From Mactra quadrangularis (lineage: Eukaryota > Mollusca > Bivalvia > Venerida > Mactridae), in the NCBI GenBank assembly GCA_025267735.1, contig CM046299.1:21598232-21662231 (forward strand): a stretch of DNA of 64,000 nucleotides, written 5' to 3'. A program made the translations under genes and the position numbers. Position 1 is the first letter of the stretch. Each line of letters starts with the position of its first letter. The notes under the pieces were generated by a model, which had not been told where the DNA came from, ran no database searches, and worked only from the letters and a program-made list of their open reading frames with translations. Shown one piece after another: positions 11,619 through 25,100 of the stretch.

Positions 11619-12580
11619 CTACAAATGTCCGCATTTCAATTATATTCAGTCAAAGTCATTTCTAGACTGTTGTCTATTATCAAAAACATCTAAACGAATG
11701 CAGTGTTTATCAACTATTGCCTGCTATGTGATGTTGCAGCCCAGGAATATATTATTTGAAGACGAACACACTGAAGACAAGTCAGTATTACCGATGGGTC
11801 TCGATAATAACTACATTATGTTAACCTTAACTGTAAATCACCTTAGGTCGATGGTATATCAAGTTTTTTCCTTGCAGGTTTGTTGTTACGCATTAAACCC
11901 AATTCGCAGACTTAAAACTTTGCCCTTCTAACTGATAGAGGTTCAGGGGTTGAGTCAAGCTATAAAGAATGACTATATGTACGAGAAAGTAGCCAGGATG
12001 TCGTATTATGAAAGATCTTTCCATAATGTAGTGATGTAATACATGTATAATTTTAGTAGGATTTGCGATGAAAATGATCGTAAGATCATAAATAAAACCA
12101 GATTAGTTATTACGCATATTGGAATTCTAGAACTGGTGCACTCAAAAAAGATTATTATGTAGGTGAACTGTTCGGCTCATGTGACTTTGACTTTTAAAAT
12201 AGACGTTTACCAAAAGTAAACAAACAAGTTATTGTTACTTCTTTTCATACAAAATCACATGATTACGTCTGCTTTAACATGGCCTTATCATTTAAATCTG
12301 TCTCATGCAGGTATCAAATTTCTTAGCATGAAAAGTACGCATCGTTTGAAGCTAACTGTTCAGTAATTTTGTCATTTTTTATTTTCTTTAAATAACCTAC
12401 CAGTGTATGTTATTTTGTGTCTATAAATTGATTCTGTAATACATGTACATTATTTTAGACAAACTGACCTACATATTGTGAGAAATGTGAAAAGGTTTAT
12501 ACAATTTTTTTTGAGACTTTAAGAAAGTTTATTTTTGAGCTGAAATATGTGAACAATCAGGTAAAAATAATAAAATCTCT

Positions 12581-12848
12581 AACCCGGGTCGATAGCGAAG
12601 GTGGTAGCGCGCTGGTATTTGGAATCTCGTGTCCAGAAGAGGATACGGGTTCGAATCCTAATCGGGTATGTTATACCCTTCCATGAAAATTTGACAATAA
12701 TGTCAATTTTCCTCCATTGATATGGAGAAGTTTCCAGCCTTGAGGAAAGGAAGGTAAGTACTGGTTATAGACAAGGCTCCAGGAAAGCTAGGTTGGGTGC
12801 GCTGGACGCCGTTAAAGTATTAACACGTCGTTAAACTCAGTAAAAAAT
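12581..12848 (+). mobile_element. tRNA-derived SINE (unit 1, b)
   Basis: This is the same family as 11335-11618, with a B box GGTTCGAATCC at 12648-12658 and the same body and GTTAAACTCAGTAAAAAA tail. It lies ~240 bases upstream of the copy 2 start codon. Its duplicate is 38168-38434. Confidence 0.85.
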
Positions 12849-12984
12849 AGAAGCTCTCATGATGAAGATTATTTATATACAGGGAAATAAAATTTACAAT
12901 CAGAGACTCAGGGGTACATCAAGCGTTAATCGTTAAGAGGAAAACTAATGTTTAAATGATACAGTAGTATATATACATGTATAA

Positions 12985-12992
12985 TATAAAAT
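12985..12992 (+). promoter_or_regulatory. TATA-like box upstream of copy 2
   Basis: TATAAAAT lies 103 bases before the ATG at 13088 and is preserved at 38571-38578 before copy 3. The region is AT-rich, so this is suggestive only. Confidence 0.4.
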
Positions 12993-13087
12993 ACAGATCC
13001 AAATTTGGTGGTTTAAAACTTCCTGTTTGAATATCTTAATACACAGAACTACTCGCTTGCGAACGAGTTAACAAGCTAACAAGAAAA

Positions 13088-13142
13088 ATGGATTTATATA
13101 AATATTTGTGTTTTATATTACTTACTACAGTGTGTTATATAG
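13088..13142 (+). CDS. Copy 2 exon 1: signal peptide
   Basis: ATG opens MDLYKYLCFILLTTVCYI, a short Lys-containing start followed by a hydrophobic core, ending ATA G|GTATGT in phase 1. This phase fits exon 21697 exactly (G+AC = Asp). The exon is identical at 38674-38728. I chose this start because no other upstream ATG gives a signal peptide in the right phase. Confidence 0.75.
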
Positions 13143-16100
13143 GTATGTTGGAATTAATAACTTTGTTTCAACTACTTTATGGTCACTATACAGCTTACAT
13201 TTATTTATTAATTTCATGAATATATATGTGTATTTTATAAACCATGATGAATGTATTAACTTCGCTATAAACATAAATGTCTTCATTTACTAGTTTTCTA
13301 ACCTGAACAAATGACTAGTTGAAACTATCTGTTTAAATTTCTTTCACTGTCTTTACAAATACTGATTCTATAACTAGTAGAAAAATCATATCAGAAGTAC
13401 GAAACTTTTTATTTGGTTCTTTGTTCTAATTATATACAGTTTATCGACATCACAGTGACATCTTTAATTACCTTTCACTTTAGTTAATGTGTTATTTGTT
13501 GTTAAAGGTTTTCATTCACAGATTTCAACTAAATATAAGCTTTTTCTAAAATTATCAAAATTGTATGGAGACATTTTTTAAAGCAGGAAATTAGTGCTTC
13601 GATAATGACAAATTACTGCATATTGACAAACAACTACAAATGATGGTGTTACAAGTAGTAAAAATATACCCCGTTTGTCACGGTAAAGACAGTTTTAGGG
13701 CATTTAATTTACTTTCATTGTATATATATATGCAACCTATTGGTCAGTATAGAAAAATCTTAACCAAATATGTGAACAAGTACCTTTAATTTTGTGAGAA
13801 AATACTTGTACACGTATAACAATTAAAATTGTATAAAGTATTTAACTCCTCCTTCAAATGTTACGGTCTATTATTATAACTATCCTTACTCGTAACAATT
13901 AAACTGTATTGATGAAAAATTAGCTCATCTACAAGAGCAAATATAATTTCGGATGGGTCTGAAGTTTGGTTATTAACGGAAACCAGGTCACAAAACCAGT
14001 ATTTCTAGACTGTTTCCTTTGCGAGTATAGTGCGGACACATTGACCCCGACCTGACCTTTATGCAAGAATATTCATTACATTAAATACGAATGTAGTATT
14101 AATGCTCGATAACAATCGGATTTTATCGACAAGGCTCGAATTTAATTTTAACACAGGGATTAATTTTAAAGTACATTTAAAGCGTACAACGAGTGTCTAT
14201 TGCACATAGGCCGGACTAGAGAATTGTACGATGAGGCTAGCTACCAATTCAAAGGTTGTTGGTTTTAGCCCCACAATCACTATGCCCACACCCATTTTAC
14301 TATTAATTGTTATCAAAAATGTAAGAACACGAGTTTCCCGTTTGAATGCATTTGAATCGTAAGTTGTTATACATGCGGGCTGTGTATACTTTATACATGT
14401 TAAATTATATTTTAAATACGTAACGAGTCGAAGTGTAGAGTAGGCGTGGTATTGATTTTCACCGGGATATGTGTAGGTGATAATTAGATGCAAATGTGAA
14501 AGGTGAGGTCGGGGTCAAATTGTACGCACTATACTCGCTTAACGTTCCTCAATGAGCCGAAGACTTCTACATAGTTGTAGTAAAGTAGACTGTATTTGTT
14601 GAATTGCTATGTCATGCCGTATGCAGGAATTGAGACCGAGTTATCGCACCCAAGTCCAGTATCCTAACCACTGGACAACTACATCGGTAACCCTTATAAG
14701 AAAACACGTGTGAAAAAGTCTAAATTTCAAAGAAAGGAAGTTGAGAAACTTAAAGACTATATCTATATTTTTATTTCATGATCTCTTTATTACGCGATCT
14801 TTTTAGTTCTGTATTGAAGTATTTAATCGAAAAAAGTTTTAACATTATTCACAGATATAACTATGTATTTACATTGAACATTGCAATGATTTACACGACA
14901 TTGAGAAATGTTATTTAACTTGAAGAAATAATAGCTAATGATTTATTTTTACAAAATGCCTAAAATGGCCCGACAATTCACAAAATGCATTGAAATTTAT
15001 ACATTTTACAACTTACTTAAATTTACAAAAGCCTGTAATATATACATACTACATGTATAGACACGCAATCTTCTGAATGTAAACAGACATTTGTTTTCGT
15101 CAAAACAAAGAGCGCATTAATCAACTATTACTTTTCCTTGTCTGAAAATGCTTACATCATTATGTGAAGTTTAATTTATTAATCTGAATCCTCCGCACAA
15201 ATTAACTTTAAACATGAACTAGTTTTTGTTCGACTTTTTGTGAAGATGATATGCAGATTATGATAAAAACGCAATCAATTTGAATTTTCAGGGAAGATAA
15301 CGTCAGTAGTTATTTGATATGTTATTTGAATTCATTTAAATAAGTTTCCTTGAAAGAAAATACGGCGAAAACAATTTTGTTTACCTCATTAGTGTCGTTG
15401 TAGATCACGTGACTATAGATCTTTTTAAAGAAAATTTCGTCATTGGAACACTCGGTTACCAGCTATCTCTAAATTATTGCGTTGACAAAAAAGTATTTTA
15501 TTATGATCAATGTCTCAGCAATGTTTACTTTCTACATTAACATGGAAAGAAATAAGAAATGCGTGATTCCGGTTACCGAGAAAATCAAAGTACTGAAAGT
15601 ACTGAATGAACGATTCATTTTACATAATATGTTTGACTTACTGAATTTAGGACAAGCAAGAATATACTCAAATTTATCTCTCTGACCAATGCCCTAATCT
15701 TTTATCCGACTGAATAAATCCAACTGTAATTATGTGCGAGGAAAAGAGCCGAGGACCAACAAATGTAAAATAATGATAAAAGAGTGGATTTTCTAATAGT
15801 AACGCTGAACTCTTAGAATTGTTTAAAACCTTGGAAAGTACCATACAGGAGTGTCATCACAAAATGTCGGTGATTTATCAGTCAGTAGTGTCATCTTGTG
15901 CTTGAGTATTAGCCAGTACTGGTTTAGCAAAATTGTTAAGAAAGGTATGTTTGATGAGCCGGTGACCGTAAAAACACTTAAAAGTGTCTGCAAAATGAAC
16001 AGTCAACGTTACATACAAAAAGTTGATAGCAAAATGTAAACATTTCTAATTTTTTTCCAGTGTTTCTAACTTCACTGATAAAGACAAATTTACACTTTTC

Positions 16101-19100
16101 TAATGTGAACAAATCTGATTTGCATCCATGTTGAATCCGTCGGATATGATTAGGAGCTTTGATGTCATCATGACAGGAGATGGCGTAAACAACATTGTGT
16201 ATAGTTCAACGTCAATGCACAACACACATGTCACGAGTGATGTCTGATTTGAGAATGCTGGTAGTCTCTGCTGGTAGCAGAGGATGGTTAATTAGATTAA
16301 TTTCTAAACAACTGTTTAAAATGATAGCCAATGGTTATTTCATGTAATTTCTGGCGGCTGGCAAGGTTTCTAGACAGAAACACTTTTTACAGTTAGCACA
16401 AGATAGCATTACCTGTTTGTGTAAACGTTAAATTAAACCAATCTATTCTAAAAGTAAGCATTATTGAAAATGAAACTTGTATATTTTTGTTTATACAAAA
16501 TTAGTGAGGGGGATAAACCACCACCTCCTTAATCAATCATAAATTTTATTGTAGCGGTATGACGCTTTATTATTACGCCAACAAGACACTCATAAAATCA
16601 TATCAACAAAATTAATACTATATAATACATAATTGTCATCCTGTGCATTCCCTGTCGTGGATTAGTTCATTGTACTGTTTACATAAACAAGTTTTTGTTT
16701 TTGTAAGAACTGTACATTTATATATCGTGTTTTGACTAGGAACTGTGCCGGGTGCCTATTCATGTAATAGTAATGTAACAGACAGTAAAATTGACAACTT
16801 ATATAAAAAATATATAGTGTTATATATTGCATACTGTATGGTACCTATATACACCAAGACTACGCCGAACACAGGCGAAATGAAAATCATTTGTCCTAAA
16901 TGGGTTTTATCAGAAAAAACTAATTTAAAATTGTAAAGAAACATGGTGCATAATCATAGCTCAAACTATTGATACAAACAGTGGTCAGTTTGCTCTGTTT
17001 TTAAGTACTTGTACTCTTTAAAACAAAACTCAGACCCATCGACAACTAATATGACAAAACCTCTTTAATAAATACTTCCTCATTAATTGTTTAGCCTAAG
17101 GTAAGCTTAAATAAATATAACCAATTCAACAGTTAGGTATATAGATAACACTCGAGAATTCGTAATTTATAAATACATGTAGACAGTATTTTTTTTAAAT
17201 TTGGTGTGTCAAGATAACAGAAGACAAGTATAACTCTCAAAACAGGTAGGAATGATTATATTCAATAGCATTCTACATGTTTATGATTTATAAAAACAAA
17301 TGAGTGATATCTAAGCTCTTATCTACTGAGCAACAAACACTCAAGCCACTAAACAATTCTTTTTTTCGTAAGAATAAATACTTTGAAACTGCACCACGAC
17401 ATTCCGGAATTGAGTGTTCTCAACTCAATCGGATAAGTACAAACTTGAAAGTACAAAAACCAGTGGTCATTTTTACACAAAAATATACAAAAAAATATCG
17501 TAAGTAAATTTAAAAAAATACAGTTGAATCCTAAAATATATTATATCATATAATGATATGAATTTCAGAAAGTATTCAATCTTCTACATAATTAAAGAAT
17601 AAAATACATTGATTGGACAAAAATGAAGGAATAATGAATGTTTTCTGCTTTTAACTTACGATGATTTTTATCGTAATTTGTGTGTGAAAATGACAACTGC
17701 CTTGAATGTGTGTGAAAATGACAACTGCCTTGAATGAATAATCTCGGAAGGATTCGTGGGTGGTCTACTCTGGCGGCTTGGGATTGTACTACCTACGCAA
17801 GACAAAGCACAGGCAAAGCACGTAATGGTTATGCAAATAGTTCTTGTGGTATACACACAGATCTTTGTCAAAATATATCTCAGTGTTATATATATTTAAC
17901 TAAATATTGTTCAGCGATATCATCAAACTGTGTTATTTCAAATTTATGGAATAAAAACGAAACATCACTCGTCGCCTAACGATTGTGGATTGGTTCACTT
18001 CAATACCGGTCAAAGCATCTTGTTTGGGAATGTGACACAAAGGTAGTTCCAAAATGGCGTCTAAATATGTTCGAGGTTATTCGTAGCGAATGGCAGAGGA
18101 GTTCCGAATGATGTCTTATCTGTAAAGTGTCAGTTGAGATAGGCTATTAAACAAACTTAAAATTTTATCGTGGGATTCAACAGATTCTTGATTCTATCAT
18201 CCATAGCAGCTGCATTAATACTTTTACATAAAAAAAAACGTGTGGTCAATTTGGGATTGAATTAACGATTCTCTATCAGCAAGGGGTTCAGACCCCTCTA
18301 GGGACACTACCAGTTTCTTTGAGTAAGAAGGTTACCTGCAGTTGTTTCACTTCACCCAAGCGTATAAATGAGTAATGTGAGGGATCGCCTGCTTGATGAG
18401 ATTTCAGGGTTGATCAGGGAATATCGAACAAAAATGTTATGTCTGCTGAACATATACATATCTATGGAAGCAGAATTTAAACTGCGCTTTTACTTTTAAC
18501 TTTTAATGGTCAATTGAAGTCAACAATGTTAACTACTTAACCTCAATGGGACGGGTATAACACGATATTATTGGTTAAACTGTCATTGAGAATCTCCGTG
18601 TTCTATTTTATCAAGATAAAAATGTAAACGACTGTAACAAATTATGCAGCAAGGACATAATTTATGGGCTATTCATCTTTACCTTAGTTGAAGATAATTT
18701 ATTAAAATCTGTTACGTCAATATATTCTGTCCATGGCTGTGTAAGAACAGATGAGGGTTATTCGGATATTTTCTCGTGCCCTATAGGGTTACGTCAGGGT
18801 TGTAGTTTGAGCCCAATATAGTTTTGACGATCTTTACTTATTGTTACTAAATGATAATACTAGAGGTGTACAGTTATTTCCTAATTTAGTTGAAGTTTTT
18901 GTGTTGATGTTTGCCGATGATAGATTTGACCTCGGACGCTATTTTGGCTTACTAAGACAACTAAATATTTTATGTGAATTCTGCAAAAAAGTAAATTAAC
19001 GGTTAATGTTACTTCAACAAAAGTAATGTTTTTAAAAGAGGTGGTGCCCTGTCACGTTACGAAAAATGGACCTTTGACAATTGCATATTGGGTGTAGTCA

Positions 19101-22100
19101 ATTGCTTTGATTATGTCGGAACTTTATATACCAATAGACTATCCATGTTTAAAATGGCTGAGGCAATGTCGGACAAAGCCAAGAAAGCTACTTTAAGTTT
19201 ATGTATATGTATATATTTATGTATGTTTATGTATAGTTTGCATGAATTTTCATGTTTACCATATGATACATTTTTAAATTGTTTGATGCAAAAATAGCAC
19301 CTATAATGTTATATGGGTCAGAGTTATGGACCTTAAAAATGTTAATTGTATCGAAAAATTGCATTTATACGCGTGTAAACGTTTTTTATGTGTTAAACCC
19401 AATACTTGTAATAAAGCTGTTTTAGGTGATCTTGGACCTCACCCTTTGCATATTTTTTAGGCAAAAAGATGTATCAAGTATTGGATACGTCTATTGTCAT
19501 TGCCAAACCATCGCTATTTAAAACTTTGCCATAATATTATGTATTATTATGACAATTTGGGTTATAAAAACTGGGTTTCTGATGTAAGAAAGCATTTTTA
19601 TAGTAATAGATTTGGTTATATTTTTGAAAGACAATTAGTTGAAAATCCTAAATTATTTTTATTTCAATACACAAATCGTTTCAAGGACCAGTTTATTCAA
19701 TCATGATTTAGTGGATAAGCAGATTCTGCGAAGATATAATTACAAAAGTTTCAAGCTTTCTTTTAGTAAAGAAGTGTATGTTTCTACTATTGACATTGGA
19801 AAATTTAAATCTTGTTTGGCTAAGTTTAGGAGCTCGTCACATGACCTTATGATTGAAAAAAGTCGACATCTAAAACTTGTTTTTATTGTGAGAGTTTAGT
19901 AGAAGATGCGTTTCATTTCACCCTTGTCTGTCCATTTTACAGTGATATAAGAGTTGAAATATAATTGAAAAATAAAATAATCTGATGTCTAGCACCAATA
20001 ATATGATATTCGAAATCTATCTGTATATTTGTATCATGCATTTAAGCGTAGAACTTCAGAACAACTTAGATTTTTAGAATTGACAGTCGAAAGTGTCCGT
20101 GATTTCTCTGTCTATTACTGATATCCCTGCTGTATTTTTTGATTATAATGTACTTTTATATTATATCTATTACTTCTATATTTATCATATGTACCATGTT
20201 ATATTTGTAAATGCACATTGTTGTGTAGGGCCGGAGGCCTGTTTATACAAAATTAACTGAAACATCTTTCGGGTGTATTCATTCAAGCTGATAACAAGAG
20301 TTAATGGCAGAGTAATGAGAATACTAACCCGGAACATATAGTAGCAATCCTATACATAGTTTGCAGCGATAATAATTAATATTCAAGACGTAAATATGTC
20401 TTCCTTATTGATAGCATGCAGGTAAAACTTACTTCATCTCAAGTCTGTCCATGCTTATCTCTACCAAAAATATGGAGACTACCAGAGTGTAGTTTTCGTG
20501 AATATTTTAGCCAAATGTACAAATCAACAGCAAATAATACAAGTCGAGTATCTTTTCATAATTTAACTTCCAGGTGACAATATCAATCAAACTTAGACTT
20601 GTTTATAAGTCGTTCAGGATAACTTAAAACAAATTTAAAGGATATGTAAACAATGCTTTACGTTATCCTGAACGTTGTTTACAAATGGTTTCATTTACAG
20701 TTCAGTAATCGGTTCATATGAGGGGTATTCCAATTTTTTTTACTTGCGTTATATATCGCTGGATAGTAGGATGTCTAAATATCTCGCTCACAATTACACT
20801 TACCTTGGTACTGTGTATATTGTTTTGTAGCGTACTCGATACACTAAACATGTGTAGATACAAATATGGTTTGTAAGAAGCTGAAAGCGTAATTGTAATT
20901 GGGGTCTATATCAAAGGTAGGTCTCTACTTGGCTTAAAGGCGGTAGATATTCATCATCAGGTGTGTTTTATCTATGGTCAGGGTCAAATGTCGTATATGA
21001 ATATTTGTAGGTGGGTTGCTCGATTTAAGTCGGGACACCAACAGCTGAAATATGCTCTGCAATGACAACAACAAAACATAACATTGAAAGAAACCGACAA
21101 ATCCTGGAAAAAGACGCACAGTGCACTGTCAGACAGTTAGCTAGAATGACAAACTTTTTGATTGCATTTTGAAGAATCATCTCGAGCTTAGTAAGATTAA
21201 TGTTAAGTGAATACCCTAATTTACTTACTGACGACTAAAAGAATTCCCGGATTGAAAAGGCTAAATATTTGTTAAAAAAATACCCGAAATAAAACAAAAG
21301 GCTTTGGACAATTTCGTCACAGGTGATAAAACATAGGTGTATCTTTTGAACCCAAGGGAAAATGCTCTTATCAAATCTGAGCCACCAAAAACGTACGTCC
21401 TAGCATTGATAAGAGAATACGCACTGTGAGGAAGGTTTTGTATGTAATATTCTTTGATAACTAGGGTCAAGCCATGGGAATTCTTGTGTCTAAAGGTAAA
21501 ACTTTCACACGGAAGTATTATAAAGATGTTTTACTTCAAAACTTTGAAACGGTACAGAAACCGCCGCCCACAAAGTGGTTTTAAGTATCTCAGGCTCTTG
21601 CATGATAATACGTCTACTCATAAATCACAAAAGTAACTTTAATTTTGAACATGCATAGTATTCCGTTTTTTAAATTTTATCCACGTTATTTTACAGACGC
21701 AGTTTACGTACTGACAGTTGAGGAATATACATGGACAGAAGCTACTAAAGTGTGTACATTGGCAACGCCAAGTTTTGACTTTCACAAAGATGGCATCACA
21801 CCTGATTTAGCTAATCTACCTAGTGTAGATGCATGGTTAGGCTACACTGAAAAAATGACACCTTTTGAATATTTTGGTAAGTCTTTTGTATCTCATATGT
21901 CAGAGTCATTTTTTACCATTTTTTATTCCAATAATTCAGAAAACAAACAATTTCGGTCATTTCTAACTAAAGTAAGAGTATAATTTTTTATTTATATAGA
22001 AAAATTGTCTACATGATTATGTTGTAATGGTTGTTGATTTAATTTAAATATATTTTATCGAAAATTGTCCAGTAGAGATCGAACCTGCATAGAACAATAT

Positions 22101-25100
22101 CGATGCACTTCGTATTTTAATCGCATAAGTTCACTTTTATAAGACAAGTTAGAAATGCCAGTCTTACTGCTGTGTACATTTCCGAATAGTTTCTACTTTG
22201 GTTGAATAATCATGTTATGAACGCTAAGGGGTAAAGCACCTAATTTTATGCACAGTCGATGGTTTGTATAACAAAGACAATAATTGCTATTGAATTATGA
22301 CTCAGACTCTTCTTTTGTTTAAGGATGTGCTAAGAAGTCTGACCTCGGTCTTACTGCAGCAAATTTTAGAACGGAAGGAGATCCTGGAAAATGTTGGTCA
22401 GCTTGTAAAACTGCTAAAGCAGTGGCTGTTAAAAACAATGAGGTAATTTGAATTCATGCGAGAGCAATAAAACAAAAGTATCAATTTAAACCAATACTAG
22501 TGTACTTATAAAGTGTTTTAATGTCAGGGAGAAAATCGGTACACTACTTATAGTACAAGAACCATTTCAAGAGTTTCGGGATTTAAATCAGATTACTAGA
22601 AAATGCAACGCCCCTGATTTTAGTAGCGACTGTAAAGAACATTACAATTCTTGACATAATAAGTATGATGTTTTAAGTAAAGATAATTTCTGATACCGGT
22701 TGGTTTGAAGTTGTCTTGACTAGCAGATATTCAATATGACTAATCAACTTAAACTCGCATACCATAGTGTACTATTTTTAGTTAAACCTCATTTATATAA
22801 AAGTTGACGATATATTCAGTCACATGAACTTTTGACTATTTCAGTGTTACTGTTTGCACGATGATGTAAACGTCGATAGTAAACTATTGAACGACAAGTG
22901 TGACATAGGGTGTCCAAGTCAAGGAGACATTGTTTGTGGTGGTAAAGATCAAAGAAAAAATTATGTATCCTTGTACAAAACTACATACACAGGTAATTAA
23001 GTAAACAAATCAGATTTTTGAAAACATGTATTAATCTTGACAGACAGCAGGTTTAGTTTAAATTCTGAACGATACAGTTAACAAATGATCGAATTATTCA
23101 GCTTATTATGAGAGAATATCAACTTATGTCACAATGGTTGAAATAGTTTTTGGATAACACACAGTATATAGATATCGAACATACTCTCCATTTCTCAGAG
23201 AACTTATACGATCAGAGTAAAAAATGTCGCACACGAAAAGTAATTCAAAATTTAATCAATGTGGCTATTCAGAAATGCATTGGTCAAACATTAACGGAGC
23301 ACCGGACCGCCACACTACTAGCATCGAGATCATGATCAGACGTGGCCACACTTATTAAATCAAAGTACTAAAGTACTCTTGGAAGGAAGTTTTGAAAGAT
23401 TTAAGAGTTCAAAGTTACTATTTCGATGTCCATCATTATCTCTTTATCATTCATTGTCAACTGTGTTTCATATTTCATTTTACTTGCACATTATGCTACT
23501 GATCGCGTGGTCATACAATCGATTCCAAGGCGGGTCATATTTTCGTGGGGCTTGAAGTAATTTCTACGGTTTCTCCCTTCCTACATCTGCTTCTAAATCA
23601 TGTAGGGCAGTAGTCAGTCATTAAATTGCGCGTATTAGGTAAAAGGCCACATCAAATCGATAATATGTTCTATGGATTTTGTCTCAAAAAAAATTGGAGC
23701 GAGTGAAAAAAGATTTTTTCCCCATTTTTGGCATTTTGAGAAGTGAGCGGAAGGCGGAAAATAAATTGGTGATATTTTCATAAACATTCAAGAACCAATG
23801 TAAACATGCATGCTTGTTATGGACGTTCCACAGAAACAACATCATAATGTGTGATGCAGAAAAGCATTATAAGTTACTTTTTAGAGTTGTAAGTCATACT
23901 GGTCATCTGTTCATCATATTGATGAGACACAATCATGCACATTTAAAGATAAAATATGTCAATAAGTCTTTCTTCCTTGGACTTTGTTATTTTGATCTTC
24001 GGTTACAGGGTGTATAGCTTTGATTATCTTGCAGGTTGTTGTGAGGAAGATCACTTGTTGTTAGCATTCATAAATGCCTTTAGTATGGTACATACATCAT
24101 AAATGACTGTATTTTGTTCTTATTGCATTTACTGTCCAATATCATTTTGCTGCATAGCCAATACATTTAGTGAATTCATTCAATTAAATACTTCCAATAT
24201 TTATGTATAAATTTAGAATCAGATCTGCTTATGTCATGATGAATCAAATCTGTTGATTTTGGTGTGTAAGTAAAGTCTTCATGTTATTGGGTAAATAAGA
24301 GATGGGCTCAAAAACATAAAACTGCTCATATAACTAAGTCATCCAATGAGCACCCCTGTAAAATATAAATGGACCAGACCTGTTAACTTGTTAGAGTATA
24401 AATAAGTAATATTATTTGTAAAATAAGGGATTGACTCAACAACAAACAACTTCTCAGAGTACTTAAGTCATCATTAATAAGGATTTTAGAGTCAGCACTC
24501 CTATAAAATAATAATGGACCAAACTTTTTGACTTTTAAGTGTATAAATAAAGGCTTTTCATTTTGGCAAACTATGCTATAGACTAAACAAGATACAACTG
24601 AAACATGTAAATATACCTATGTTATGTGGAAGACCCTTCTAAAATAAAAAAGGACTTATCCTTTTGGTGAATAAATATAGTTTTGGGGTACATTAAGCAA
24701 AATACATGTTTATTTAAAATGATTCTGTTTGAGTATTTTGGGTGAAATCTTCTAACCCTTTCTTACCTGCTTGTCACGAGTAGTATTGTGAATTATTTGT
24801 ACACAGCAGGGGGAACAAGGATTTGGTCATCATCATAGCTTAAAACGTACGTCAACATGAAAACATGACTGTTAGGTTGCAATTTTAATCAACTTATAGT
24901 GGTTAATAATGATATTTAGACTTCTTGATCGAGTGCCAAACAATTCACTTAAAAAATGATGCTGTACAAATTTTCGGATTTTTAAGTGCGGTAAACTAAA
25001 GTGCGACGAACATATGATCAAATTGTTGAAGCCTAAGCCAAATAAATAAATAAACAGAGTTAAGCTCATCGAGCTTACAATAATCTACAACGGTCACCAA

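Larger units (their letters stand above)
5997..13087. other. Intergenic block of unit 1
   Basis: I find no protein gene here. The block holds an AT-rich 3' flank, a GGTCA-motif array (9420-11120), two SINEs and the copy 2 promoter region. From about 6130 onward it is nearly identical to 31330-38670, much closer than the flanking exons; for example, 6421-6658 and 31625-31862 show no difference by eye. Confidence 0.85.

Noticed and set aside
20395..20422. Conserved ATGTCTTCCTTATTGATAGC followed by GTAAAA, also at 44251, as exon 1
   Set aside because: Ends in phase 2, which does not fit the CTLD exon; the signal-peptide exons at 13088 and 38674 fit phase and function.
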